NCBI RefSeq assembly: GCF_004551525.1
Contig: NZ_SATR01000017.1
Coordinates: forward strand, 34,032 to 98,031
Reading direction: 5' to 3'
Source of the DNA: Vibrio ouci
Lineage (GTDB): Bacteria; Pseudomonadota; Gammaproteobacteria; Enterobacterales; Vibrionaceae
Length of the DNA stretch: 64,000 bases
The notes beneath the pieces are model-generated. The model worked only from the letters and a program-made list of their open reading frames with translations. It searched no databases and had not been told where the DNA came from. Both the position numbers and the translations under genes were made by a program. Shown one piece after another: positions 8,547-17,815 of the stretch. The number at the start of each line of letters is the position of its first letter. Within the stretch, counting starts at the first letter, position 1.

Positions 8547-9035
8547 ATGAATGTAACCTTATTAGCTATCGCAGGCAGCGTAATTGTTCTGGGTTTAGCC
8601 TCTTATGCTGGTTACCTTCTGCTCCAGCTCAAGAAGCAAAAGGAATTGCAATTGCAGCAACAAAAGTTGGCAATTGAAAAGCGTAATGCCAACATCTTTG
8701 AAAGCGTCAACGTCCTTTGCTTAGCCGGCATTCAAGAGCAGTGTGACCTATCTGAGATCAGTATTCGTCTATATAACATCATGGACTACGTCCAAGGTGA
8801 AGAGCGTGTCGATTTCGACCAAGAATACCCAGCGACGTCTGAGCTGTTCCATATCGTTAAAGATATGGCGCGCGGTGAAGCTCGTCAGGAGTTGGCTAAG
8901 CAAGAGCGCATGAAGCAAAACCTTGAGCGCCACAAAGCAGAGTCACGCCTTCAGCAAGATATTACTGAAGAGCTAAAACGTCTGCAGAAAAAAGTGAAAC
9001 CGCTAAATAATCAGATCAACATTCAAATGATCTAG
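8547..9035 (+). CDS. DUF2489 family membrane-anchored protein
   Basis: A 162-residue protein with one N-terminal membrane helix (about residues 4-26) and a long charged region predicted to form coiled coil (KKQKELQLQQQKLAIEKR and, near the end, EELKRLQKKVKPLNNQI). It lacks a cleavable signal, so it is probably an inner-membrane protein with a cytosolic helical tail. The family is found between yihI and hemN in many gammaproteobacteria and has no established function. It lies 8 bases after yihI and is probably cotranscribed with it. Confidence 0.8.
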   Translation: MNVTLLAIAGSVIVLGLASYAGYLLLQLKKQKELQLQQQKLAIEKRNANIFESVNVLCLAGIQEQCDLSEISIRLYNIMDYVQGEERVDFDQEYPATSELFHIVKDMARGEARQELAKQERMKQNLERHKAESRLQQDITEELKRLQKKVKPLNNQINIQMI

Positions 9036-9047
9036 CGCGTAACTTTT

Positions 9048-9089
9048 ATAACTCGATCGCTTACACTAAAAGGGTAGTGATCGAGTTAT
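9048..9089. repeat. Inverted repeat after the DUF2489 gene
   Basis: ATAACTCGATC (9048-9058) and GATCGAGTTAT (9079-9089) are perfect 11-bp arms around a 20-base loop that holds an inner CACT/AGTG pair. There is no T-run on the plus strand. It may stabilise the 3' end of the yihI operon or act as a weak terminator. Confidence 0.55.
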
Positions 9090-9221
9090 CAATTCTGAGT
9101 ATTGCTACTCAAAAAGCAGCCTGTGCACCAACGACTCACTGTTAGGTGTGGCAAAATAGCCTGCTAATTACAATGACCCTATTGGTCACATAAGCATTAA
9201 AGCCCAAACGGAAATACCATC

Positions 9222-10610
9222 ATGTCGCAGCCAGTCGTCGCAAGCCAACAAATTGTCTGGGATCAAGCGGTTCTTGATAAGTACAACTATTCAGGTCCTC
9301 GTTATACCTCGTATCCAACAGCTTTAGAATTCCATGAAGCGTTTACTGTCGCAGACTACGACATGGCGTGTACTCAGTATCCAGAGCGACCGCTTTCTCT
9401 TTATATTCACATCCCTTTCTGCCACAAGCTTTGTTACTACTGTGGTTGTAATAAGGTCATCACTCGTCATGCCCATAAAGCGGATGAGTATCTTGATGTG
9501 TTGGAGCTAGAAATCCGTACTCGCGCGGCGTTGCTTCAAGGTCGTAAAGTGACTCAGCTTCACTTCGGCGGCGGTACTCCAACTTTCCTAACCAAAGCAC
9601 AAATTAGCCGTGTGATGGCGATTCTTCGCGGTGAGTTCTACTTTGAAGGCGATGCTGAAATCAGTATCGAAGTTGACCCGCGTGAAATCGAGCTAGACAT
9701 GCTGGATCACCTACGTGGTGAAGGCTTTAACCGTTTGAGCATTGGCGTTCAAGACTTCAACAAAGAAGTGCAGAATCTGGTTAACCGTGAGCAAGATGAA
9801 GAATTTATCTTTGCCATGGTCGAGCGTGCTAAAGATCTAGGCTTCCGTTCAACCAACCTAGATTTGATTTACGGCCTACCGAAGCAAACCAAAGACTCGT
9901 TTGCTGAGACGCTTAAGCAAGTTCTGGAAATGAAGCCAGGCCGTTTATCTGTGTTTAACTACGCACATATGCCGCAACTGTTTGCCGCGCAGCGTAAGAT
10001 TAAAGATGAAGATCTGCCGATCGCCGAAGAGAAAATGGCGATACTGCAAGACACGATTACAACCCTAACGGGTGCGGATTATCAGTTTATCGGTATGGAC
10101 CACTTCGCCCAGCCGGATGATGAACTGGCCGTGGCGCAGCGTAATGGCGTGTTGCACCGCAACTTCCAAGGTTACACCACCCAAGGTGAAGCAGACTTAG
10201 TTGGCTTCGGTGTTTCAGCGATTTCGATGATTGGTGATGCGTACGCGCAAAACCAGAAAGAGTTGAAGAAGTACTACGCGCAAGTGACGGACCAGCGCCA
10301 TGCATTATGGAAAGGTGTCGCACTTGATAGTGATGACTTACTTCGTCGTGAAGTGATTAAGCAGCTTATTTGTAACTTTAAACTGGATAAGACCATGATT
10401 GAGTCTGAGTTTAAGGTGCAATTTAATCACTACTTCAAAGAAGACTTAGGTTTACTGCAGACCTTTATCAATGACGAGCTAGTCGAAGTGGATGACGAAG
10501 AAATCCGCGTTACCCTACGTGGCCGTCTACTGATTCGTAACATTTGTATGTGTTTTGATAAGTATTTAAGAGCAAAGGCTAGGCAGCAGCAGTTCTCTCG
10601 CGTTATCTAA
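9222..10610 (+). CDS. hemN: Oxygen-independent coproporphyrinogen III oxidase
   Basis: A 462-residue radical SAM enzyme that converts coproporphyrinogen III to protoporphyrinogen IX in haem synthesis without oxygen. The radical SAM cluster motif is CHKLCYYCGC, as in E. coli HemN, followed by the FGGGTPTFL segment that binds SAM. The early RYTSYPTA segment is also HemN-type, which distinguishes it from HemW. The start at MSQPVVASQQ fits the family length. It follows the DUF2489 gene by 186 bases and has its own promoter region; no perfect FNR site was seen. Confidence 0.97.
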   Translation: MSQPVVASQQIVWDQAVLDKYNYSGPRYTSYPTALEFHEAFTVADYDMACTQYPERPLSLYIHIPFCHKLCYYCGCNKVITRHAHKADEYLDVLELEIRTRAALLQGRKVTQLHFGGGTPTFLTKAQISRVMAILRGEFYFEGDAEISIEVDPREIELDMLDHLRGEGFNRLSIGVQDFNKEVQNLVNREQDEEFIFAMVERAKDLGFRSTNLDLIYGLPKQTKDSFAETLKQVLEMKPGRLSVFNYAHMPQLFAAQRKIKDEDLPIAEEKMAILQDTITTLTGADYQFIGMDHFAQPDDELAVAQRNGVLHRNFQGYTTQGEADLVGFGVSAISMIGDAYAQNQKELKKYYAQVTDQRHALWKGVALDSDDLLRREVIKQLICNFKLDKTMIESEFKVQFNHYFKEDLGLLQTFINDELVEVDDEEIRVTLRGRLLIRNICMCFDKYLRAKARQQQFSRVI

Positions 10611-10616
10611 CGCCAG

Positions 10617-10711
10617 TGTCATTCCCGATAACGACGAAGTCGTGTAGTCGGGAATCTCATCAAGCGATTAGAGATTTCCAACTCAGTCGTTCCTCCTTCT
10701 CGGAAATGACA
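10617..10711. repeat. Short palindromic (REP/MITE-like) repeat
   Basis: The ends TGTCATTCCCGA (10617-10628) and TCGGAAATGACA (10700-10711) are imperfect inverted repeats (11 of 12). Inside, ATTCCCGA (10621-10628) also pairs with TCGGGAAT (10648-10655) around CGACgaaGTCG. A diverged fragment with the same GTCATTCC...GGGAATCTC pattern occurs at 23408-23447. This type of intergenic repeat is common in Vibrio; copy number needs a genome scan. Confidence 0.6.
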
Positions 10712-10739
10712 GCTTGGTTTGATAATTGGATATATCGAA

Positions 10740-10779
10740 AGCCACCGCCTTTCTTTATCGGAAAAAAGCGGTGGCTTTG
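10740..10779. terminator. Terminator between hemN and ilvY (convergent)
   Basis: AGCCACCGC (10740-10748) pairs with GCGGTGGCT (10768-10776). It is followed by TTGTTG on the plus strand and TTTCG on the minus strand, so it could serve both genes. Confidence 0.75.
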
Positions 10780-10797
10780 TTGTATCTGGCGCTTAGG

Positions 10798-11691
10798 CTA
10801 TGGAGCGATATAAGTATCGTGGGCCATTTGCCATAGTGCTTTGACTAACGGATTATCCAGCTGTGAGCGCTTGCAGCACACCCCAAGCTTAAATGGTTTT
10901 ACTGACGCGGCGACTTTAAGCCGTTCAATCTTCTCTTTTACTGGGCTGTTATTGATCACCACATCTGGCGCAATACCGACGCCGCAACCCAGTGCGACCA
11001 TACTGACAATCGCTTCATGACCTGACACTTGCGCGTAGATGTTAGGTTTAATCTTCATTGACTTAAACCAAGCATTGACGCGGTCTCGGGCGGTACCTGA
11101 CTCAGGGACAATAAATGGAATCACCGACCAATCAGGTTTATCTTTTCTCAGCTCTTCAGCAAAGTTACTCACCCCTACTGGGGCAATCACAGACAGGGGG
11201 ATCTCACTGATGGTTTCAAACTCGATCCGTGCGGGTAACTGCTCTGGTTGGGCCGAGATAGCAATATCCGCTTCATCGGCGAGTACTTTGCCAATTGCTT
11301 GAGCAGGGTCGCCAGTCGAGAGTTTGAATTCAATAAAAGGGTGCTGGAGACGAAACTCAGAGAGCAGTTCGGGCAAATGGCTGTAACTGGCCGTCACTGA
11401 GCAAAACAAGCGAATCTCGCCCTTCAATTCTTCTTCATGACCTTTTAGCTGCGCATTGTAGTTTTGCCACTCTCCCAAAATATTCAGCGCCACGGGCAAC
11501 AGCTTTTTCGCCGCAGGGGTGAGTTCGACACTGCGATTGTCGCGCAGGAACAGTGCTTGCCCAGTGTCGCTTTCCAATTTTTGGATCTGGCGACTGAGTG
11601 CAGAAGGGCTGATATGCATCGCTGAGGCGGTCTTGGCAAAACTTTTACTATCACACAGATGAATGAACAACTGCAGACACTTAATGTTCAT
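10798..11691 (-). CDS. ilvY: LysR-type regulator IlvY
   Basis: A 297-residue LysR regulator. The N-terminal winged helix has the conserved AMHISPSALSRQIQKLE segment, followed by LFLRDNRSVELT as in IlvY; the C-terminal part is a substrate-binding domain. IlvY senses acetolactate/acetohydroxybutyrate and activates the divergent ilvC. The ATG of MNIKCLQLF was chosen to match E. coli IlvY; a longer frame to 11724 would need a TTG start and would run into the operator. The divergent arrangement with ilvC, 145 bases apart, is the classic one. Confidence 0.92.
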   Translation of the reverse strand: MNIKCLQLFIHLCDSKSFAKTASAMHISPSALSRQIQKLESDTGQALFLRDNRSVELTPAAKKLLPVALNILGEWQNYNAQLKGHEEELKGEIRLFCSVTASYSHLPELLSEFRLQHPFIEFKLSTGDPAQAIGKVLADEADIAISAQPEQLPARIEFETISEIPLSVIAPVGVSNFAEELRKDKPDWSVIPFIVPESGTARDRVNAWFKSMKIKPNIYAQVSGHEAIVSMVALGCGVGIAPDVVINNSPVKEKIERLKVAASVKPFKLGVCCKRSQLDNPLVKALWQMAHDTYIAP

Positions 11692-11709
11692 GAAAGGGTC
11701 ACATCCTTG

Positions 11710-11740
11710 TTGCATTAATTGCAATTACTAATTGTGAATA
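11710..11740. promoter_or_regulatory. IlvY operator region between ilvY and ilvC
   Basis: TTGCATTAATTGCAA (11710-11724) is a perfect 15-base palindrome with the LysR T-N11-A pattern and resembles known IlvY sites. A second partial copy (TTACTAATTGTGAA) follows, as expected for tandem IlvY operators. Confidence 0.7.
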
Positions 11741-11836
11741 TATCACTTTAAGCAACAGAATGTCTGTTTTAGTATGAACTCATTCGGTAACAAAACGACC
11801 GACCTCAACGGAAAAATTCTTTAAAGGAGCGCCCAG

Positions 11837-13321
11837 ATGGCTAACTATTTCAATACTTTAAACCTACGCGAGCAGCTAGACCAATTAGGTCGTTGTCGTT
11901 TCATGGACCGCAGCGAATTCGCAACAGAAGCGGATTACCTGAAAGGTAAGAAAGTCGTTATCGTTGGTTGTGGTGCTCAGGGCCTAAACCAAGGTCTAAA
12001 CATGCGTGACTCTGGCCTAAACGTAGCGTATGCACTACGTCAGGCAGCGATTGACGAGCAGCGTCAGTCATACAAGAACGCAAAAGAAAATGGTTTTGAA
12101 GTAGCAAGCTACGAAACGCTAATCCCTGAAGCAGACCTAGTAATCAACCTGACTCCAGACAAACAGCACACTAACGTTGTAGAAACGGTAATGCCGCTAA
12201 TGAAGCAAGGCGCTGCACTAGGTTACTCGCACGGTTTCAACGTAGTTGAAGAAGGCATGCAAATCCGCAAAGACCTAACGGTTGTAATGGTTGCACCTAA
12301 GTGTCCAGGTACAGAAGTGCGTGAAGAGTACAAGCGTGGTTTCGGTGTTCCGACACTAATCGCTGTTCACCCAGAAAATGACCCTAAAGGCGAAGGCTGG
12401 GACATCGCAAAAGCATGGGCAGCAGGTACAGGTGGACACCGCGCAGGTTGTCTAGAGTCTTCATTCGTTGCAGAAGTTAAATCTGACTTAATGGGTGAGC
12501 AAACTATCCTATGTGGCATGCTACAAGCTGGTTCTATCGTATCTTACGAGAAGATGATCGCTGACGGCATCGACCCAAGCTACGCAGGTAAGCTACTTCA
12601 GTACGGTTGGGAAACCATCACAGAAGCACTGAAATTCGGTGGCATCACGCACATGATGGACCGTCTATCAAACCCAGCGAAAGTTAAAGCATTCGAGCTA
12701 TCTGAAGAGCTTAAAGAGCTAATGCGTCCGCTTTACAACAAGCACATGGATGACATCATCACAGGTGAGTTCTCAAGCACTATGATGGCTGACTGGGCGA
12801 ACGATGACGTAAACCTACTAGGCTGGCGTGAAGAGACAGGCGAAACAGCATTTGAAAACTACCCAGCAGGCGACGTTGAAATCTCTGAGCAAGAGTACTT
12901 CGACAACGGTATCCTACTAGTAGCAATGGTTCGTGCCGGTGTTGAACTAGCGTTCGAAGCAATGACTGCATCAGGCATCATCGATGAGTCAGCGTACTAC
13001 GAGTCACTACACGAGCTACCACTAATCGCAAACACAGTAGCACGTAAGCGTCTATACGAAATGAACGTAGTAATCTCAGATACAGCAGAATACGGTAACT
13101 ACCTATTCGCTAACGTGGCAACACCACTACTACGTGAGAAGTTCATGCCTTCAGTATCAACAGATGTGATTGGTAAAGGTCTAGGTGAAACATCTAACCA
13201 AGTAGATAACGCAACGCTAATCGCAGTAAACGATACTATCCGTAACCACCCAGTTGAGTACATTGGTGAAGAGCTACGTGGTTACATGACTGATATGAAG
13301 AACATCGCAGTAGGCGGCTAA
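11837..13321 (+). CDS. ilvC: Ketol-acid reductoisomerase (class II, long form)
   Basis: A 494-residue NADPH-dependent enzyme of isoleucine and valine synthesis: it isomerises and reduces acetolactate or acetohydroxybutyrate. The Rossmann motif is [17 protein letters not shown], the length marks the long class II form as in E. coli, and two C-terminal knotted domains follow. AAAGGAG lies 9 bases before the ATG. Codon use is strongly biased (many CTA Leu and GTA Val codons), which suggests high expression. It is monocistronic, divergent from its regulator ilvY. Confidence 0.98.
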   Translation: MANYFNTLNLREQLDQLGRCRFMDRSEFATEADYLKGKKVVIVGCGAQGLNQGLNMRDSGLNVAYALRQAAIDEQRQSYKNAKENGFEVASYETLIPEADLVINLTPDKQHTNVVETVMPLMKQGAALGYSHGFNVVEEGMQIRKDLTVVMVAPKCPGTEVREEYKRGFGVPTLIAVHPENDPKGEGWDIAKAWAAGTGGHRAGCLESSFVAEVKSDLMGEQTILCGMLQAGSIVSYEKMIADGIDPSYAGKLLQYGWETITEALKFGGITHMMDRLSNPAKVKAFELSEELKELMRPLYNKHMDDIITGEFSSTMMADWANDDVNLLGWREETGETAFENYPAGDVEISEQEYFDNGILLVAMVRAGVELAFEAMTASGIIDESAYYESLHELPLIANTVARKRLYEMNVVISDTAEYGNYLFANVATPLLREKFMPSVSTDVIGKGLGETSNQVDNATLIAVNDTIRNHPVEYIGEELRGYMTDMKNIAVGG

Positions 13322-13330
13322 TTACTTGCC

Positions 13331-13408
13331 TTAAGGTTCCATTTCGGTGTCGAAGGTGCTCATTTACTATCGTAAACTCCGCGCCTTCTCCTAGAAATGA
13401 AACCTTAA
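13331..13408. repeat. Long imperfect hairpin repeat downstream of ilvC
   Basis: The arms TTAAGGTTCCATTTC (13331-13345) and GAAATGAAACCTTAA (13394-13408) pair with one mismatch, and pairing continues inward with gaps (GAAGG with CCTTC, TTTA with TAAA) to a CTATCG loop at about 13368. No gene lies here. It is followed by two near-copies of a CTTAATTC(A/T)GCG(C/T)AATT unit at about 13404 and 13457. This is probably a mobile hairpin repeat of Vibrio intergenic regions. Confidence 0.5.
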
Positions 13409-13554
13409 TTCAGCGCAATTTGTTCCCTAAGGGAATTAAGCTCTTAGCTGTGAAGACTTAATTCTGCGTAATTCGCTAATCTAGACTGTAGGTTAGTAAA
13501 GAACTCCAGATAGACTGGGGTCAATAAATACAACATAAAACACAACATCTAATT

Positions 13555-13588
13555 AAAAGGCTTGGTCTCCGTTGACCAAGCCTTTTTG
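13555..13588 (+). terminator. Terminator downstream of ilvC
   Basis: AAAAGGCTTGGTC (13555-13567) pairs perfectly with GACCAAGCCTTTT (13574-13586), then more Ts. It lies about 235 bases after the ilvC stop, beyond the hairpin repeat. Confidence 0.85.
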
Positions 13589-13712
13589 TTTGTGCGACGT
13601 AAAGTTGGTGAAAACTTGGTCAAGACTTTGTAGGCGTCCTACAAGTGGGGCACAAATTAATTAGTGAGTGTGGTTAGATAAATGGAGTGGTAATAATAAG
13701 GTAAAGTTAACA

Positions 13713-14249
13713 ATGAATAAGTATATCGTCGGTATGGTTCTCGGTCTTACGTCCGCATCGTGTTTCGCTATGGGACGTCCATTACCAGAATTAGATAAAA
13801 GCCAGTTTGATACTCAGCAGTGGCAGTTTGTGGCAGGTTCAGGAGCTCAAGTAGCCTCTGATACTATTGCCGCTGATGAACATAACTATGGCTATTTGAC
13901 GGTACGCTTTGATGGTGACTTCACTTTGTATTTTGTTGACCGCGGCCATCGCTGTAACGGTGAAGACGAGCAAGGCTCTGATGATCGCCCGTTACCGAAT
14001 CGAGAGATTGCCGTTGATGGTCAGTTTATCGAGATGAAAGGGGTTTGCCACGATGGCTTTACTCAATACTCACCAGCAACCGTTGCAGGCAAGAACTTCC
14101 TCAATGGCCACTTTATTGGTAATAAAGAAGTGAAGATTGGTAGCATCAATATCGTAGAGCAAACGGTGATGGAAGACTATACCTATACCGTCTCTGCGCA
14201 GGGCTTTAAGCAAGCCTCGTTGCAAGCTCTCAAAGCGCAACAGCAATAA
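13713..14249 (+). CDS. Secreted protein of unknown function
   Basis: A 178-residue protein starting at MNKYIVGMVLGL, where a signal peptide (cleavage after CFA) begins; an in-frame ATG at 13668 would add 15 unlikely residues. AAGG lies about 11 bases upstream. Two cysteines in the mature part (GHRCNGED and KGVCHDGF) may form a disulfide. The rest is rich in beta-type sequence and Asp/Gly, suggesting a small periplasmic beta domain. I do not recognise the family. It is monocistronic, between the ilvC terminator and the terminator shared with ubiK. Confidence 0.7.
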   Translation: MNKYIVGMVLGLTSASCFAMGRPLPELDKSQFDTQQWQFVAGSGAQVASDTIAADEHNYGYLTVRFDGDFTLYFVDRGHRCNGEDEQGSDDRPLPNREIAVDGQFIEMKGVCHDGFTQYSPATVAGKNFLNGHFIGNKEVKIGSINIVEQTVMEDYTYTVSAQGFKQASLQALKAQQQ

Positions 14250-14250
14250 T

Positions 14251-14281
14251 AAAAAACGCTTCCAATCTGGAAGCGTTTTTT
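14251..14281. terminator. Bidirectional terminator between the 13713 gene and ubiK
   Basis: AAAAAACGCTTCCA (14251-14264) pairs with TGGAAGCGTTTTTT (14268-14281) around ATC, giving a T-run in both directions. Confidence 0.92.
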
Positions 14282-14282
14282 A

Positions 14283-14534
14283 TTATTTATCCGCTAGCTT
14301 TTGTTCTAAATCGGCTAGCTTCTTTTCCATCTCGGTAAGCTTTTGACGAGTGCGTAGTAGGACTTGTGTCTGTACATCGAACTCTTCGCGGCTCACTACG
14401 TCTAGCTTATTAAGCTGACCTTGGATGACTTGGCGAACCTTTTGGTCTACGTCTGAGCCAAGCTCTTTTACTGGCGCAGGCATAGAATCATGAATTTGTT
14501 TAGCAATTTGCTCTAGTTTCTTTGGGTCAAACAT
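14283..14534 (-). CDS. ubiK: Ubiquinone biosynthesis accessory factor UbiK
   Basis: An 83-residue protein of the BMFP/YqiC family. The N-terminal half is an amphipathic helix that contacts membrane; the C-terminal half (about residues 50-83, [19 protein letters not shown]) is a coiled coil that trimerises. UbiK works with UbiJ to help the late ubiquinone-modifying enzymes under oxygen. An AAGGAG ribosome site precedes the ATG. It stands alone between two terminators. Confidence 0.92.
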   Translation of the reverse strand: MFDPKKLEQIAKQIHDSMPAPVKELGSDVDQKVRQVIQGQLNKLDVVSREEFDVQTQVLLRTRQKLTEMEKKLADLEQKLADK

Positions 14535-14641
14535 GTGACTAAAACTCCTTTCAATTTGCTCTCATTCTATGTAATTGATACCGGAAAGTCGCTACCTCGA
14601 TAGTAAAAATTCGAAGCTAATATCAGCTAAATGAGGCAAAT

Positions 14642-14665
14642 AAAAAAGGCCACCGAAGTGACCTT
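14642..14665 (-). terminator. Terminator of the RND efflux operon
   Basis: On the minus strand AAGGTCAC pairs with GTGGCCTT (one mismatch or wobble) around TTCG, followed by TTTT. It lies 16 bases after the RND stop. Confidence 0.8.
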
Positions 14666-14681
14666 TTCAATTTCTAGCAGA

Positions 14682-17600
14682 TTATTTGTTGTCTGCTAGC
14701 TCGCGGTGAGCTGCTTTTGCTTCATCAACGCGCGCCAGCTTTTCCAAATCTTTGTCTTCAACAAACACTGGTAGTGGCTTGTGTTTTTCAGCTAGGTAGC
14801 TGTAAATCACTGGCAGTACGAATAGCGTAAAGATGGTACCAATCGCTAGACCAGCTACGATTACGATACCGATACTAAAGCGCTGCGCTGCACCTGCACC
14901 ACTTGCGTACATTAGCGGGATAAGACCTGCAATCATCGCTGCTGTGGTCATTAGGATAGGGCGTAGACGTACTTTCGCCGCTTCCATTACCGCGTCCATC
15001 TTGCTCAGCTTGTTGTGTAACTGCTCTTCTTTGGCTACTTCACAGATCAAGATACCGTGCTTAGTAATCAGACCAACCAGAGTAATCAAACCTACCTGAG
15101 AGTAGATGTTCATGGTTGCCGCGCCCCAAGCGAGGGCAATCAGAGCGCCACAAATCGCTAGTGGTACTGACACCATGATAACCAGCGGATCTTTCAGTGA
15201 TTCAAACTGAATCGCTAGAACCAAGAAGATGATCGCCAGTGCTAGACCAAAGGTTGCGTATAGTGCGCTACCTTCTGTCACGTACTGACGCGCTTCACCC
15301 ATGTAGTCGTGGTTGTAGCCGCTTGGTAGTTTCTCTGCCGCAATACCTTCAAACCAGTTGATTGCATCACCCATAGCCGTGCCCGGTGCTGGAACCGCAC
15401 CAACCGTTGCTGAGTTTAGCTGGTTGAAGTGAGGTAGCGAGCGAGGCTCTGCTACAACATCAATCGTGATCAAGCTGCCTAGTGGTACTGCTTTGCCGTT
15501 AGCAGAGCGTACGTAGTAGTTGTTCATCGATTCAGGGTTTAGACGCCACTTACGCTCAACTTGAGGGATTACCTCATAAGAGCGGCCATTCAGGTCGATA
15601 CGGTTTACGTAACCGTCGGCCATCATAGTACTTAGTGTGATGCCGATGTCTTGCATGGTCACGCCATAAGCGCCGGCTTTGTCTTTGTCGATGTTGATTT
15701 TCATCGTAGCTGAGTCGTAGTTCAGATCGAGATCTGAATACACGAACATCGGGCTCGATTTCACTTCCGTTAGCACGTCGGTTGCGATTGAGAATAGGCT
15801 CTCAAACGCATTTGGTGTGGTGATAACGAACTGAATCGGTAGGCCTGAACCTGCACCTGGTAGTTCTGGCATCTGGAATGCCGTTACCGCCATACCTGGA
15901 ACGTTACCCACTAGACCACCCACGCGGTTTGCTACTTCAGACTGACTCGCTTCACGCTCACTCCAAGGCACCATAGACGCAATACCAAATGCTTGGTTTG
16001 AGTTAGGTACACCAGTAAACACCTGTGCAAACGCAACTTCTGGCTGATCAGACAGAATTTGGTTTACGTCGTTCATGGTGTTCTGCATGAAGTCTAGGTT
16101 CGCGTTTGATGGCGCTGTACCCATCAGCATCACTACGCCTTTATCTTCTGATGGCGCAAGTTCACTTGGAATGAACTTAAACAGCATCGGCAGACTGGCG
16201 AATACGATGATTGCAAAACCAATCACCACTGGACGATGCTGCATGACTGCTTTTAGCATCTTCGCGTAGCGGTTCGTCATGCCATCAAGGACATGATGAA
16301 CTTTCTGCTCAAACTTGCTTGGCTCTTCGTTAGCCTTAAGCATTTTTGAACACATCATTGGCGATAGTGTTAGTGCCACGATACCCGATACAAATACCGA
16401 ACCTGCTAGGGTTAAGGCGAACTCTTTAAATAGCGAGCCAGTAATACCACCCATTAACGCGATTGGCGCATATACCGCACCCAGCGTTAGTGTCATTGCA
16501 ATAACCGGTACTGCGATTTCACGGGTACCAATGATTGCTGCTCGGAACGGTGACTCACCTAACTTAATATGACGGTCGACGTTCTCAAGAACAACGATCG
16601 CGTCATCTACTACCAGACCGATAGCCAGTACCATCGCCAGTAGTGTCATCAGGTTCCATGAGAAGCCCATACCTTGCATTACCATCGCAACACCAATCAG
16701 TGATAGCGGGATAGTAACGATAGGGATGATTACCGCACGGAACGAACCTAGGAACAGGGTGATAACGATAAGTACGATAACCGCTGCTTCAACAATCGTC
16801 TTGATTACTTCGTTGATAGACTCGTTGATCGCAATCGTTGAGTCATACATCACGTTCATCTTGATGGTACTTGGCAGGTTACGCTCTAGTTGAGGTAGTA
16901 GCTCGAGTACATCTGCTGCAATGTTAATTGGGTTCGCACTTGGCGCGGCGTTAATCGCGGCAACCACCGCCTCTTGGCCGTTAGCACTTGCACGGTAAAC
17001 GTCGTGGCTTTTCTCTAGTGAAACTTTGGCAATGTCGCTTAGACGGGTGATATCACCTTCGTCAGAGCTTACGACTAAGTTTTCTAGCTCGGCAACGTTC
17101 GATACCTGAGTATCAGCGCTACCGTTGTAAAGCACGAACTCACCGACAGCCTGACCAGTCGCCGACTGGTAGTTGTTGGCATTGAGTACGCCCATGACAT
17201 CAGTCGCCGTTAGGCCTAGCGCCGCCATTTTCGATGGATCTAACCAAATACGCAGTGCGTACTTCATACCACCATATAGATCGACCTTAGATACACCGTT
17301 AACCGTGAATAGCTGTGGGTTGATTACACGCTCTAGGTAGTCAGTGATCTGGCTTGAAGAAAGCTCATCACTGGTAAAGCCGATGTAAAGTACCGCAGTT
17401 GTCGAACCGGTAGACATGGTTACGGTTGGGTCCTCGGCTTCTTTAGGAAGCTGAGAGCGAACCGAGTTAGTCTTCGCCAGAACGTCAGACAGTGCCGCGT
17501 TCGGGTCGGTGTTTAACTTCATGTTGACGGTAATGGTGGATTTACCCAAAACCGATTGAGAAGTCATGTAGTCAATATTGTCTGCCTGTGCGACCGCTTG

Positions 17601-17804
17601 CTCCAATGGCTGAGTAATAAAGCCTTGGATTAAGTCTGCACTGGCACCGTAGTAACTGGTCGAAACCGTTACCACAGTATTCGTCATTTCAGGGTATTCA
17701 CGGACCTGCATTTTGAAGATTGCTTGTAAACCAAGCAGGGCAATCAAAAAGCTGATCGATACCGCTAAAACTGGACGTTTAATAAAAACATCAGTAAAGC
17801 GCAT
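14682..17804 (-). CDS. RND multidrug efflux inner-membrane transporter (VexB-like)
   Basis: A 1040-residue RND pump, the full family length, with 12 membrane helices in two halves and two large periplasmic loops. The proton-relay Asp pair is present (IGLVVDDAIVV in helix 4). The opening FIKRPVLAVSISFLIALLG is typical of the MexI/AcrB group. It exports drugs, detergents or bile salts with the adaptor encoded 11 bases upstream and a TolC-type channel that is not in this window. The operon order tetR-adaptor-pump is that of V. cholerae vexRAB; I infer this is the same system, but similarity was not measured. Confidence 0.92.
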   Translation of the reverse strand: MRFTDVFIKRPVLAVSISFLIALLGLQAIFKMQVREYPEMTNTVVTVSTSYYGASADLIQGFITQPLEQAVAQADNIDYMTSQSVLGKSTITVNMKLNTDPNAALSDVLAKTNSVRSQLPKEAEDPTVTMSTGSTTAVLYIGFTSDELSSSQITDYLERVINPQLFTVNGVSKVDLYGGMKYALRIWLDPSKMAALGLTATDVMGVLNANNYQSATGQAVGEFVLYNGSADTQVSNVAELENLVVSSDEGDITRLSDIAKVSLEKSHDVYRASANGQEAVVAAINAAPSANPINIAADVLELLPQLERNLPSTIKMNVMYDSTIAINESINEVIKTIVEAAVIVLIVITLFLGSFRAVIIPIVTIPLSLIGVAMVMQGMGFSWNLMTLLAMVLAIGLVVDDAIVVLENVDRHIKLGESPFRAAIIGTREIAVPVIAMTLTLGAVYAPIALMGGITGSLFKEFALTLAGSVFVSGIVALTLSPMMCSKMLKANEEPSKFEQKVHHVLDGMTNRYAKMLKAVMQHRPVVIGFAIIVFASLPMLFKFIPSELAPSEDKGVVMLMGTAPSNANLDFMQNTMNDVNQILSDQPEVAFAQVFTGVPNSNQAFGIASMVPWSEREASQSEVANRVGGLVGNVPGMAVTAFQMPELPGAGSGLPIQFVITTPNAFESLFSIATDVLTEVKSSPMFVYSDLDLNYDSATMKINIDKDKAGAYGVTMQDIGITLSTMMADGYVNRIDLNGRSYEVIPQVERKWRLNPESMNNYYVRSANGKAVPLGSLITIDVVAEPRSLPHFNQLNSATVGAVPAPGTAMGDAINWFEGIAAEKLPSGYNHDYMGEARQYVTEGSALYATFGLALAIIFLVLAIQFESLKDPLVIMVSVPLAICGALIALAWGAATMNIYSQVGLITLVGLITKHGILICEVAKEEQLHNKLSKMDAVMEAAKVRLRPILMTTAAMIAGLIPLMYASGAGAAQRFSIGIVIVAGLAIGTIFTLFVLPVIYSYLAEKHKPLPVFVEDKDLEKLARVDEAKAAHRELADNK

Positions 17805-17815
17805 GAGGCCTCCAG

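Noticed and set aside
9090..9221. FNR site for anaerobic control of hemN
   Set aside because: No sequence close to TTGAT-N4-ATCAA was found in the upstream region.
10616..10813. Small plus-strand ORF after hemN
   Set aside because: It lies inside the REP-like element and the hemN terminator, lacks a ribosome site and has no protein-like composition.
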